Shown here: positions 8,150-17,668 of the stretch, one piece after another
Position numbering within the stretch: position 1 is the stretch's first letter
Layout: every line of letters begins with the position of its first letter
DNA from: Bacteroides sp.
Lineage (GTDB): Bacteria; Bacteroidota; Bacteroidia; Bacteroidales; Bacteroidaceae
Length of the DNA stretch: 30,389 nt
Direction: 5' to 3'
Assembly: GCA_030151885.1 (NCBI GenBank)
Contig: JASLCG010000145.1
Location: 1 to 30,389, forward strand
Notes under the pieces: generated by a model
What the model saw: the letters and a program-made list of their open reading frames with translations, nothing else
What the model was told of the DNA's origin: nothing
Database searches by the model: none
Translations under genes and position numbers: made by a program

Positions 8150-11100
8150 ATGAGAAAAGCACTTTTAAATTTAGATTTTATGAAAGACGAAGTGAAGTCT
8201 TTTTGGATAAAATCGCTCTTAATAAGTACTTTTATACTAGGATTTATTTCAAATGTTTCAGCTCAAAATATTACATCTATTCAAGGTGTAGTGACAGATG
8301 AATTGAATGAACCCTTAATAGGTGTAAATGTATTTGTTAAAGGAACTCAATCTGGAGTTGTTACCGATTTTGACGGTAATTATTCTATTAATGCTAAAAA
8401 AGGAGATACCCTAATATTTTCATATATCGGAATGGATAATGTTGAGAAAGTAGTGGGAAACTCTAATATTTTGAATGTTACACTTAAAGAGAATGCTATT
8501 TTATTAGGCGAAACAGTAGTGATAGGATATGGATCGGCTAAAAAAAGAGACTTAACAGGTTCTATTGTGAGTGTAGATGCTAAAGAAATAAGTAATCGTG
8601 CATCTTTAAATGCTGCAGCTAATCTACAAGGAAAGATTGCTGGATTACAAATTGTTAATAATGGACGCCCTGGACAAGATCCAGAGATAAGGATAAGAGG
8701 TACAAATTCAATTAATGGACATAAGCCATTATATGTGGTTGATGGTCTGTTTACAGACAACATCAACCACATTAATTCTGCCGATATAGAGCGAATGGAG
8801 ATACTTAAAGATGCTTCATCTTTAGCTGTATTTGGTATAGCAGGGGCAAATGGAGTGATAATTGTAACTACGAAACAGGCAAAAGCAGGTACTACAAGTG
8901 TAAATATAAACTCTTCTTTAGGTGTAAAACATGTAGGAGATCGAATCTCATTAACAAATGCTTCTCAGTTTAAAGAGTTGTATAATGAACAGTTAATGAA
9001 TCAGAATGCTACTCCATTTGATTATACAGGTTGGAATGCAAACACCGATTGGCAGAAAGCTATTTTCCAAAATGGTTTAATTTTTCAGAACAATGTAAGT
9101 ATTACCAGTGCAACAGAAAAAGGTAAATACTACATGAGTGTTGGTTATGATCAAGAAGAAGGAGCTATCAAGAAAGAGAAAATGTCTAGAGTTACAATTA
9201 ATCTGAAAAGTGACTTTGATGTAACTGATAAGATTCGATTTGGATTTCAATTTAATGGTTCTAGGAGCTTACCAGCCGATGCTAAGGGAGTAGAGGCTGC
9301 TTTAAGAGCTGCTCCAATTGCACCTAAATATGGTTATGCTAAAAATCAGCAAGGTGTAGAGACAAGATTACCGCATATATTACCAAATTTCCAAAAAGCT
9401 CAGGTATGGAACCCATTGCTATCTATAGAAGAGTGGGGAAATCATAATAAGGCTACAAATTATAGAGGTGCTGGAAATATATATGGTGAAATCGATTTTT
9501 TAAAGAATTTCAACTTTAAAGCAACTTTCTCTTATGATTTTGCAAATAATAATAGCCGTCAATTTTTACCAATTGCATACTTCTACAATCCAGAATTGGC
9601 TGGTGTAGAAAACTTGTCCGAGCGTGAAAGTATTATTCAGGCTAAAAGTACTGATGTAACTGCAATTAGTGATTATATTTTAAACTACAAAAATAATTTT
9701 GACAAGCACTCTGTAAATCTTACTGCAGGTATTACTACCCGTTTTAACGAGAGTTCAGGAATTGATGTTGAGAGAAGCCAACACATTGATAATATCATTT
9801 TCCCCATTCCTAATGACGACTCCGATAAATGGTGGATTAGTTCACTTGGCACTAATGCAATGAAAAATGGTGGTGGACAGTGGAAGAAATTTACATTATC
9901 TTATCTATTAAGAGGTATTTATAGTTATGACAATAAGTATCTTCTAAACTTATCATATAGACGTGACGGATCTTCTGTATTTAAAGGTTCTGGTAAGACT
10001 TGGGGTAACTTCTACTCATTTGGTGGTGGATGGGTTATATCTCAAGAAAAATTCATGGAGAGTGTTACTTTCATAGATTTCTTAAAATTAAAGGGTTCTT
10101 GGGGTGTTTTAGGCTCTGATGCAGTAGGGGGTAGAAGATATCCTACTTATCCTACGTTAGTTCCTGGTGCTGGTGCTGTATTTGGAGATCACATTATTCC
10201 AAGTTATAGTGAAGAATATTTAGTATCGGCAGATGGTAGCAAACAGTTAGGATGGGAAAAAACCTACTCATGGGAGGTTGGATTTGATATGACTATGTTT
10301 GACCAACGTCTTAGAATAGAACCAACATTTTACAGTAAAGAGACCCGTGATATAATTATTCTTCAACAAGGTCAAATGGGTGCTCAAAATTCACTTGTAA
10401 ATAATGGTAGTGTTAGAAATAGAGGTTTTGAATTAGCTGCATCATGGAGTGATGAAATAGGCTCTACTGGACTACACTACAATGTAGGAGCAAACCTTAC
10501 AACTATAGATAATAAAGTATTAAAAATAGGTACAGGCAATGACTTCAAACAGACCACAAATGTGTCGGTTACACAAGCAGGTTACCCTATTGGATACTTT
10601 TATGGTTATAAAGTAGAAGGAGTTTACCAAAACAATGAAGATATAAAGCAGTCTGGCACGAATACGATTGCATCTGTTAAGCCAGGAGATTTAAAGTTTG
10701 CAGATATTAATGGAGATGGAAAGATAACTCCTGATGACAGAACTATGATAGGTAATCCTACACCCGATTTTACTTACGGGTTTAATTTAGGTCTAGAATA
10801 TAAAGGCTTCGATGTGTCAGTAGATTTTATGGGCGTATATGGCAATGAAATATACCGAAATTGGGATCAATCAGCATTTGCTCAATATAACTACCGTTCA
10901 GATAAAATGAATAGATGGAGAGGAGAAGGAACTTCAAATTGGGAACCAATATTAGATTCATCTCGCTCTATTAATAGAGAGGCATCAAGCTACTTTATAG
11001 AAGACGGTAGTTTCTTCAGAGTTAAGAATATTCAGTTTGGTTACTCCTTCAATAAGAAATTATTAAGTAAAGTGCATATAAAAAATCTAAGACTCTTTGC

Positions 11101-11242
11101 TAATATTGACAATTTAAAAACATGGAGTAAAAACACTGGTTATACACCAGAAATAGGGGGATCTTCCACTGAATTTGGTGTAGATAACGGAACATATCCA
11201 GTGCCAACAATTTACACATTTGGTTTTAACTTAACATTTTAA
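8150..11242 (+). CDS. SusC/RagA-type TonB-dependent outer-membrane transporter
   Basis: A 1030-aa outer-membrane importer that takes up oligosaccharides together with its SusD lid, powered by TonB/ExbBD. The N-terminus is long, with a hydrophobic segment at 21-36 and a likely cleavage near VSAQ (36-39); an alternative start is Met11 (8180). Residues 42-115 are a carboxypeptidase-regulatory-like beta-sandwich (IQGVVTDELNEPLIGVNV). The TonB-box-like ETVVIGYG is at 121-128. The plug domain runs from about 130 to 243 and includes GANGVIIVTTK. The remainder is the beta-barrel, ending in the aromatic FGFNLTF. It is the first gene of a tight operon, with SusD 11 nt downstream. Length is normal for the family. 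Confidence 0.97.
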   Translation: MRKALLNLDFMKDEVKSFWIKSLLISTFILGFISNVSAQNITSIQGVVTDELNEPLIGVNVFVKGTQSGVVTDFDGNYSINAKKGDTLIFSYIGMDNVEKVVGNSNILNVTLKENAILLGETVVIGYGSAKKRDLTGSIVSVDAKEISNRASLNAAANLQGKIAGLQIVNNGRPGQDPEIRIRGTNSINGHKPLYVVDGLFTDNINHINSADIERMEILKDASSLAVFGIAGANGVIIVTTKQAKAGTTSVNINSSLGVKHVGDRISLTNASQFKELYNEQLMNQNATPFDYTGWNANTDWQKAIFQNGLIFQNNVSITSATEKGKYYMSVGYDQEEGAIKKEKMSRVTINLKSDFDVTDKIRFGFQFNGSRSLPADAKGVEAALRAAPIAPKYGYAKNQQGVETRLPHILPNFQKAQVWNPLLSIEEWGNHNKATNYRGAGNIYGEIDFLKNFNFKATFSYDFANNNSRQFLPIAYFYNPELAGVENLSERESIIQAKSTDVTAISDYILNYKNNFDKHSVNLTAGITTRFNESSGIDVERSQHIDNIIFPIPNDDSDKWWISSLGTNAMKNGGGQWKKFTLSYLLRGIYSYDNKYLLNLSYRRDGSSVFKGSGKTWGNFYSFGGGWVISQEKFMESVTFIDFLKLKGSWGVLGSDAVGGRRYPTYPTLVPGAGAVFGDHIIPSYSEEYLVSADGSKQLGWEKTYSWEVGFDMTMFDQRLRIEPTFYSKETRDIIILQQGQMGAQNSLVNNGSVRNRGFELAASWSDEIGSTGLHYNVGANLTTIDNKVLKIGTGNDFKQTTNVSVTQAGYPIGYFYGYKVEGVYQNNEDIKQSGTNTIASVKPGDLKFADINGDGKITPDDRTMIGNPTPDFTYGFNLGLEYKGFDVSVDFMGVYGNEIYRNWDQSAFAQYNYRSDKMNRWRGEGTSNWEPILDSSRSINREASSYFIEDGSFFRVKNIQFGYSFNKKLLSKVHIKNLRLFANIDNLKTWSKNTGYTPEIGGSSTEFGVDNGTYPVPTIYTFGFNLTF

Positions 11243-11253
11243 GAAGCAGAGTT

Positions 11254-12792
11254 ATGAAATATATATATAAAAATATAAGTAAGCTGACTCTACTTTTTGT
11301 AGGCTTACTAATAATGTCAGGATGTTCTGATTTATTAGATCAGAAACCTCAAGGAGATTGGACTTCTAACGATCAAAAAGGCTCGTATGAGAGTCAGGTG
11401 TTTACGATCTACGGTTTAATGAGAAGCTTTAATGTTACATCTGGAACGGCTCCTTTAGCTATACATAACATGAGAAGTGAAGATGTAGAGAAAGGAAGTA
11501 CTATAGGAGATGGGCAAGAGCATGCTAAAATGTACGATGACTTTGAATATACAGCAAGTAATGGACTTTTAGCTGCATACTGGGAAGGTAATTATAAGGT
11601 AATTCATGCTGTAAACTCTCTTTTAGACGATTTAAGAATTGAAGAGGAAAATAGTGGAAAATTATCTGATATTAACATGAGGCTAAAGGCTGAAGGATTG
11701 TTCTTTAGAGCATTTACTTACTTTAATTTAGTTCGTGCTTTTGGAGAGATTCCTTTAATTGATTTTAAGTTAGATCAAGCAGAAGATGCTAATAAGCCTA
11801 AAGTTCCTGCCGAAGAAATATATAAGTTAATTGATGCAGACTTAGACTTTGCTGCTCAAAACCTACCTATTGAGTGGGGAAGTATTTATACAGGTCGCTT
11901 AACTTCTGGGGCAGCAAAAGCTCTTCATGCAAGAACATATATGATGAGAAATGACTGGTCGAATATGTATCGTCTTTCTAAAGAAGTTATTGATAGTGGA
12001 GTGTATAATTTATCAACTCCATTTCAAGATATTTTTAGAGAGAAAGGCGAGAACTCTTCAGAGTCAATTTTTGAAATTCAATGTACTGCAACAGACTCTC
12101 AGCCAGAGTCGATAGAAATAGGTAGTCAGTATGCTCAGATTCAAGGTATAAGAGGTGCAGGTGAATGGAATATGGGATGGGGTTGGCATACTCCAACAGA
12201 AGAATTGGCTTCTGCATTTGAAAAAGAAGATCCTCGTAAAGACGAAACGCTTCTTTACTTTGCTAAAAGTGCAGCAGAAGCTTCAACAATGAAACCAAAT
12301 GCTCCATATAATGAAATTCCAATTGCACAGAGTGATGTAGTAAATAAATACTACAATAAAAAAGTGTATACAGATCCAGCTTTACGTTCTAAATATACAA
12401 AAGGTGGTTTTTGGGTAAATATACGTATTATAAGATACTCTGATGTTATACTAATGGCTGCCGAAGCTGCAAATGAGTTAGGAAATACAAGTGAAGCTAT
12501 AGACCTATTAGAGCAAGTAAGAGCACGTGCAAGAGGGAATAATGCAGATTTGCTACCTAAGATAGAGATTACAGATCAAGACGTATTAAGAAAGCATATA
12601 CAGCACGAAAGAAGAGTAGAACTAGCTATGGAATGGGATAGATTCTACGACTTAGTGAGGTGGGGTATTGCATCGGAAGTATTACATGCTGCTGGTAAAA
12701 CAGCTTATCAGTCTAAGCATGCTTTACTACCGTTACCACAATCTGAAATAGACAAATCAAACGGTGTATTGATACAAAATCCTAACTATTAA
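11254..12792 (+). CDS. SusD/RagB-family glycan-binding lipoprotein
   Basis: A 512-aa surface lipoprotein that closes the SusC barrel and binds the glycan. The signal peptide ends in MSGC with lipidated Cys24. It is followed by SDLLDQ, an acidic stretch that fits the Bacteroidota surface-export signal. The family signature is visible at residues 148-168 (FRAFTYFNLVRAFGEIPL) and in RLTSGAAKALHARTYMM. The C-terminal part has the typical HERRVELAMEWDRFYDLVRWG and a PLPQSEIDKSNGVLIQNPNY ending. It lies 11 nt after SusC and 11 nt before the LamG-like protein, so the genes are co-transcribed. Confidence 0.97.
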   Translation: MKYIYKNISKLTLLFVGLLIMSGCSDLLDQKPQGDWTSNDQKGSYESQVFTIYGLMRSFNVTSGTAPLAIHNMRSEDVEKGSTIGDGQEHAKMYDDFEYTASNGLLAAYWEGNYKVIHAVNSLLDDLRIEEENSGKLSDINMRLKAEGLFFRAFTYFNLVRAFGEIPLIDFKLDQAEDANKPKVPAEEIYKLIDADLDFAAQNLPIEWGSIYTGRLTSGAAKALHARTYMMRNDWSNMYRLSKEVIDSGVYNLSTPFQDIFREKGENSSESIFEIQCTATDSQPESIEIGSQYAQIQGIRGAGEWNMGWGWHTPTEELASAFEKEDPRKDETLLYFAKSAAEASTMKPNAPYNEIPIAQSDVVNKYYNKKVYTDPALRSKYTKGGFWVNIRIIRYSDVILMAAEAANELGNTSEAIDLLEQVRARARGNNADLLPKIEITDQDVLRKHIQHERRVELAMEWDRFYDLVRWGIASEVLHAAGKTAYQSKHALLPLPQSEIDKSNGVLIQNPNY

Positions 12793-12803
12793 TATTAAGC
12801 AAA

Positions 12804-13646
12804 ATGAAATTTATAAAATATATTCTAGGTTTATTTTTGGCTATTACTGTGCAGTCTTGTTTCCAAGATTTCAAAGAACCAGCATTTAATTATCCTGAAA
12901 GTAAGCCAGATCCAGATATGAACTTGTATAACCCTGAAAAAATAAAGTTAACCTTTGATACTGGTAACTTTGAAGATGAAAGTATATATCAGTTTCAAGT
13001 ATCGACTTACGGAGCAGGTTCAATAATAAAAGATGCAGGTGTTCAGGGTGCTGCTTATAAAGGGGCAGATGAAAGTTATATATTGATAAACTCGCACGAT
13101 GCTATTGAAGAGCAGATGTCTGATACGCTATCAAACTTGAAAGAGTTTACTTTAGCTATATGGTTAAATAGTGCAAAAATGACAGGAGCGACAGCTATAT
13201 TTTCTATGTCGAACAGTAAAACTTTTTGGGGAAACTTTGATGTGTTTTTTGAAAACAACAATAGTGAAACAGAAGCTTTCATTAAGACCCATCTTTACAA
13301 TGGTGATGCAGAGGAGTGGGCAGAGATAAGAATCCCTGAATTTTTCAATAGTGGATGGCAACATTTAGCTATAACATTTAACTCCAACACTTCTAGTTAC
13401 AAAATGTGGCATAATGGAAAAGCTGTATTTGAGAAGGAGGTTAAAGCAGAGGGAGGTCTTGTGTTTAATAACTTAAGCTCGATAGTAGTTGGTGCTATAC
13501 AGTTCCAAACTATACCATCTTTAACTGAAGGAGCTAGTAAACAAGACTGGGCTGGTTATTATCAAGGTATGATAGATGGTTTACACTTTTATACTAAGGA
13601 GTTAAATAAAGGTGATATAGAGCATCTCTTCTTAAACAAATTGTAG
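12804..13646 (+). CDS. LamG/concanavalin-A-like surface glycan-binding lipoprotein
   Basis: A 280-aa lipoprotein (lipobox VQSC, Cys19, followed by FQDFKE). Residues about 47-275 look like one laminin-G/ConA-like lectin domain: FTLAIWLNS at 115-123, GWQHLAITFN at 184-193, MWHNGKAVFE at 201-210 and MIDGLHFYTKELN at 256-268. I see no catalytic motif. Its position after SusD is where surface glycan-binding proteins (SGBPs) sit in PULs, so I infer a non-catalytic capture role for the same polysaccharide. Spacing is 11-12 nt on both sides. Sequence alone does not tell the ligand. Confidence 0.8.
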   Translation: MKFIKYILGLFLAITVQSCFQDFKEPAFNYPESKPDPDMNLYNPEKIKLTFDTGNFEDESIYQFQVSTYGAGSIIKDAGVQGAAYKGADESYILINSHDAIEEQMSDTLSNLKEFTLAIWLNSAKMTGATAIFSMSNSKTFWGNFDVFFENNNSETEAFIKTHLYNGDAEEWAEIRIPEFFNSGWQHLAITFNSNTSSYKMWHNGKAVFEKEVKAEGGLVFNNLSSIVVGAIQFQTIPSLTEGASKQDWAGYYQGMIDGLHFYTKELNKGDIEHLFLNKL

Positions 13647-13658
13647 ATATAAATTATA

Positions 13659-15311
13659 ATGAAGTATATATATACATCTTTAATCTTTTTAGTTACTCTT
13701 CTTACAGTTTCATGTGAGAAGAGTGACTCTCATAAGTTTCAAGCTAATAGAGGTTTTAGATTAGAGAGTGTAATAATTGGTGATAAAGAGGAAAGCTCTG
13801 GTTTAGAAAATGTTTCTCTAGATGCTAATATTCGACTTCTTTTTTCACAAAAGGTGAGTCGTGCAACAGTTGATAAAGGAATCCTTTTAAAAGATAGTAA
13901 AGGAAGAGCTATAACTCTCGATTTTATGTATGACGACGATGTTAAGACTGTTGTAGTTATGCCCCAAAGAGAGTTATTACCTTTTGAAAAATATACTCTG
14001 ATTGTACAACCTTTATTAAAATCTGCCGACCACGATTTAATATTTACAGGAAAGGTTGTTGAATTTACTACCGGAGAATCTACTAAAGATCAATTCCCAA
14101 GGATAGATGATGATGAGTTATTGACTTTAATCCAAAAAAGTACTTTCAAGTACTTTTGGAATGATGCTCACCCAACATCAGGAATGGCGAAAGAGAGGTT
14201 GTCTACACCTAATATTGTTACGACAGGCGGTACTGGTTTTGGAGTAATGTCAATGATTGTAGCGATAGAAAGAGGCTTTATATCTCGTGAAGAGGCTGCA
14301 CTGAAAGTAAATACAATAGTTGACTTTCTAGATAAGAAGTGTGAGAAATATCATGGAGCATATGCACATTGGATAGATGGAGAAACTGGTAAAACGATAG
14401 CCTTTAGTACATATGATGATGGTGCAGACTTAGTGGAAACAGCTTTGCTTTTTCAAGGATTACTAACAGCTCGTCAGTATTTTAATTTAAACAATGAAGT
14501 AGAGCAGCGTATTTGTGCTATAATAACTAAACTGTGGGAGGCCATAGAGTGGGACTTTTTTACTAATAATAGTGATGTGCTTTATTGGCACTGGAGTCCA
14601 AAATTTAAATGGAAGATGGCACTAGAAATTTCGGGTTGGAATGAGTCTCTAATTGTATATGCATTGGCTGCATCATCTCCTAGCCATCCTATTTCGGCAG
14701 ATGTATATCACAAAGGATGGGCTAGAAGTGGAAACATGAAAAATGGTAATAGTTATTATGGTATAACATTGCCTTTAGGTACTAATTATGGAGGTCCCTT
14801 GTTTTTAAGTCACTACTCTTTTTTAGGTTTAAACCCCAATGTTTTAGAAGATCAATACGCCAATTATTTTGAACAGAATAAAGCACACTCTTTAATTAAT
14901 AGAGAACATGCTATTATTAATCCTAATAATTATAAAGGGTATAGCAAGCTATGTTGGGGCTTTACTGCTGGTGATGGAGATAAAGGGTATTCGGCTTTTT
15001 CACCAACGAATGATAAAGGAGTAATTACGCTAACAGGTGCTATTTCGTCTATCATTTACACTCCTATGGAGTCGATGGATGCTATTCGATACTTCTATTA
15101 CAAAATGGGAGATAAGTTGTGGACGGATAAAGGTTTTATTGATGGATTTAATTTGTCTTCAAATTGGTTTGCTAAAGATTATATAGCTATAAATCAAGGA
15201 CCAATAATTGTCTCTATTGAAAACCATCGTTCTGGATTATTATGGGGGCTATTAATGAGCGCTCCAGAAATCAAGAGCGGCTTAAATAAGTTAGGCTTTA
15301 AAGCTTACTAA
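13659..15311 (+). CDS. GH144-like beta-1,2-glucanase lipoprotein with N-terminal Ig-like domain
   Basis: A 550-aa lipoprotein (lipobox TVSC, Cys19, then EKSD, a surface-export-like acidic stretch). Residues 30-140 form a Big_5/Ig-like domain (LFSQKVSRATVDKGILL). Residues about 150-548 match the family often labelled glucoamylase-like (PF10091), to which GH144 belongs: FKYFWNDAHPTSGMAKER at 163-180, GGTGFGVMSMIVAIERGFI at 190-208, AHWIDGETG at 236-244, YDDGADLVETA at 252-262, GWNESL at 326-331 and NQGPIIVSIEN at 512-522. Characterised GH144 enzymes act on beta-1,2-glucan, as endo-glucanases or sophorose-releasing exo-enzymes. The surface signal and extra domain suggest this is the one that attacks polymer outside. 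It shares the catalytic domain with the operon's last gene. Confidence 0.82.
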   Translation: MKYIYTSLIFLVTLLTVSCEKSDSHKFQANRGFRLESVIIGDKEESSGLENVSLDANIRLLFSQKVSRATVDKGILLKDSKGRAITLDFMYDDDVKTVVVMPQRELLPFEKYTLIVQPLLKSADHDLIFTGKVVEFTTGESTKDQFPRIDDDELLTLIQKSTFKYFWNDAHPTSGMAKERLSTPNIVTTGGTGFGVMSMIVAIERGFISREEAALKVNTIVDFLDKKCEKYHGAYAHWIDGETGKTIAFSTYDDGADLVETALLFQGLLTARQYFNLNNEVEQRICAIITKLWEAIEWDFFTNNSDVLYWHWSPKFKWKMALEISGWNESLIVYALAASSPSHPISADVYHKGWARSGNMKNGNSYYGITLPLGTNYGGPLFLSHYSFLGLNPNVLEDQYANYFEQNKAHSLINREHAIINPNNYKGYSKLCWGFTAGDGDKGYSAFSPTNDKGVITLTGAISSIIYTPMESMDAIRYFYYKMGDKLWTDKGFIDGFNLSSNWFAKDYIAINQGPIIVSIENHRSGLLWGLLMSAPEIKSGLNKLGFKAY

Positions 15312-15342
15312 CTAATTATTTTATTGAAAATATATGATACAC

Positions 15343-15361
15343 AGCATAGTATTACTATGCT
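15343..15361 (+). other. Intercistronic hairpin between GH144-like and GH3 genes
   Basis: AGCATAGT (15343-15350) pairs with ACTATGCT (15354-15361) across a 3-nt loop, in the only long gap (66 nt) of an operon otherwise spaced at 11-12 nt. No U-run follows, so it is not a normal terminator. It could be a processing or mRNA-stability element. Confidence 0.55.
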
Positions 15362-15377
15362 ATAATGAAATTTAGGT

Positions 15378-17657
15378 ATGAAAAAAATGTTCTTTGTTTT
15401 ATTAAGTATGTTCACTATTACTGCTTGGGCTCAAGACACTAATAAGAAAATGGACAACTTTATAAATGACTTGATGTCTAAAATGACATTGGAGGAAAAA
15501 CTTGGCCAGTTGAATTTACCATCAGCTGGAGATATAGTAACTGGTCAGGCTAAAAACTCAAACTTCTCTAGTCAAATAAGAGAGGGTAGAGTAGGAGGAT
15601 TATTCAATATAAAAGGCGTTTCTAAAATAAAAGATGTACAGAAAATAGCTGTTGAAGAGAGTAGATTGGGTATTCCTTTACTTTTTGCAATGGATGTTAT
15701 ACATGGGTATGAAACTGTTTTTCCAATACCTTTGGGTTTAGCAGCGACATGGAATATGGAGGCTGTTGAACGTGCAGCTCGTATCTCTGCCATTGAGGCT
15801 AGTGCAGACGGTATATGTTGGACTTTTAGCCCTATGGCAGATGTTTCTCGTGATCCTAGGTGGGGAAGAGTATCAGAAGGAGCTGGTGAAGATGCTTTTA
15901 TGAATGCAGAAGTAGCTAAAGCAATGGTATATGGTTATCAAGGAAGAGGTAACGATAGATATACTAGAAATGACCAAATTATGGCATGTATTAAGCACTA
16001 TGCACTTTATGGAGCTTCTGAAGCTGGAAGAGATTACAATACTGTAGATATGAGCAGACAACGTATGTTTAATGAGTATATGTTGCCTTACCAAGCTGCT
16101 GTTGAGGCTGGAGTAGGTAGTGTCATGGCTTCGTTTAATGAGGTAGATGGTGTTCCTGCCACTGCAAATAAATGGTTGTTGACTGATGTGCTTCGTAATG
16201 ATTGGGGCTTTAATGGTTTTGTTGTAACTGACTATACAGGTATCAATGAAATGGTAGAGCATGGTATAGGAGATCTTCAAACAGTATCGGCTCGTGCTTT
16301 AAAAGCTGGTATTGATATGGATATGGTTGGAGAAGGATTTATTTCTACTCTTAAAGAATCTTTAAGTCAGGGGAAAATATCAATGTCTGATATTGATGTA
16401 GCTTGTAAAAGAGTGCTTGAGGCTAAGTATAAATTAGGTCTTTTTGATGATCCATATCGATTTATTAATGAAAAAAGAGCAAAGAAATTAATTTATAATA
16501 AAGCGCATCGCAAAGAGGCACGTGAAATTGCTGCAGAGAGTTTTGTGCTTTTAAAGAACGAGAAAGAGACTTTACCACTAAAAAAGAATAGCAAAATTGC
16601 AGTAGTTGGTCCTCTAGCAAATACACGTTCAAATATGCCAGGAACGTGGAGTGTAGCTGCACGTTTAGAAGTTCCAGAAACACTTGTTGAAGGAATTCAA
16701 TCTGTAGCTGGCAAAAATGCTGTGGTAACTTATGCTAAAGGAAGTAACTTAACTGAAGATGCAGAGCTAGAGAATCGTGCTACGATGTTTGGTCGCGACT
16801 TATTTAGAGATGCAAGGTCTAATAAAGAACTGAAAGAGGAGGCTTTAGCTATAGCAAAAGAGTCAGATGTTATTATAGCAGCTTTAGGTGAATCTTCAGA
16901 GTTTAGTGGAGAGTCAAGTAGTAGAACTAATATTGATATTCCAGATGTTCAAAAAGAACTTTTAAAAGAGTTATTAGCTACTGGTAAACCTGTAGTACTA
17001 GTATTATTTACAGGAAGACCGCTTACTATATCGTGGGAAGCAGAGCATGTTCCTGCAATCTTAAATGTTTGGTTTGGTGGTTCTGAAGCAGCTCCTGCTA
17101 TTGCTGATGTATTGTTTGGAGATGTTAATCCTAGTGGAAAACTTGTGGCTACTTTTCCAAGAAACGTAGGGCAAATACCTATTTTCTATAACCATAAAAA
17201 TACAGGAAGACCTTTAAAAGGTGCTTGGTTCGAAAAGTTCCGTTCCAATTACATAGATGTACCTAACACTCCACAATATCCTTTTGGATATGGTTTAAGC
17301 TATACAACATTCGAGTATTCTGATGTAACATTAAGTAGTGAAAAAATGAGTGCAACAGGTAGTATTGTGGCATCTGTTAAAATAACAAATACGGGGAATT
17401 ATAAAGGAAAAGAGGTTGCCCAACTTTATATAAGAGATGTAGTTGGTAGTAGCACTAGACCAGTACGTGAACTAAAAGGTTTTGAAAAAATAGAGTTAGC
17501 TCCTGGTCAGTCTAAAACTGTAGAGTTTATTATTACTCCTGAGATGTTGAAGTTTTATGACTTTGATATGAATTTTGTTGTAGAACCTGGTGAGTTTGAG
17601 GTGTTTGTAGGTACAAATAGTATAGAGACAAAACAGGCAAGTTTCATTTTTGAATAA
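15378..17657 (+). CDS. GH3 beta-glucosidase (BglX-like), periplasmic
   Basis: A 759-aa glycoside hydrolase family 3 exo-enzyme with a signal peptide (residues 1-19, cleavage near AWAQ) and no lipobox, so it is periplasmic. The GH3 N-terminal barrel (about 25-360) contains KHYALYG and RDYNTVDMS, and the predicted nucleophile D285 in VVTDYTG, where many relatives have SDW or SDY. The C-terminal alpha/beta domain (about 385-600) holds the predicted acid/base E512 in EFSGESSSR. A fibronectin-III-like domain ends the protein (655-757, with NTGNYKGKEVAQLYI and RPVRELKGFEKI). Placed between two GH144-like genes, it would release glucose from sophorose or short beta-1,2-glucooligosaccharides. A characterised B. 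thetaiotaomicron GH3 with that preference sits in a comparable locus. Confidence 0.93.
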   Translation: MKKMFFVLLSMFTITAWAQDTNKKMDNFINDLMSKMTLEEKLGQLNLPSAGDIVTGQAKNSNFSSQIREGRVGGLFNIKGVSKIKDVQKIAVEESRLGIPLLFAMDVIHGYETVFPIPLGLAATWNMEAVERAARISAIEASADGICWTFSPMADVSRDPRWGRVSEGAGEDAFMNAEVAKAMVYGYQGRGNDRYTRNDQIMACIKHYALYGASEAGRDYNTVDMSRQRMFNEYMLPYQAAVEAGVGSVMASFNEVDGVPATANKWLLTDVLRNDWGFNGFVVTDYTGINEMVEHGIGDLQTVSARALKAGIDMDMVGEGFISTLKESLSQGKISMSDIDVACKRVLEAKYKLGLFDDPYRFINEKRAKKLIYNKAHRKEAREIAAESFVLLKNEKETLPLKKNSKIAVVGPLANTRSNMPGTWSVAARLEVPETLVEGIQSVAGKNAVVTYAKGSNLTEDAELENRATMFGRDLFRDARSNKELKEEALAIAKESDVIIAALGESSEFSGESSSRTNIDIPDVQKELLKELLATGKPVVLVLFTGRPLTISWEAEHVPAILNVWFGGSEAAPAIADVLFGDVNPSGKLVATFPRNVGQIPIFYNHKNTGRPLKGAWFEKFRSNYIDVPNTPQYPFGYGLSYTTFEYSDVTLSSEKMSATGSIVASVKITNTGNYKGKEVAQLYIRDVVGSSTRPVRELKGFEKIELAPGQSKTVEFIITPEMLKFYDFDMNFVVEPGEFEVFVGTNSIETKQASFIFE

Positions 17658-17668
17658 GTTAGATTATT

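Noticed and set aside
13659..15311. True starch glucoamylase
   Set aside because: The domain resembles the family named glucoamylase-like but has none of the GH15 motifs; the GH3 and GH144 context argues for beta-1,2-glucan.
15873..16280. Antisense open frame of 135 codons opposite GH3
   Set aside because: It lies wholly inside a clear GH3 gene, and the translation has no family features or promoter. The same applies to antisense frames at 8380-8772 (SusC) and 25239-25673 (PstA).
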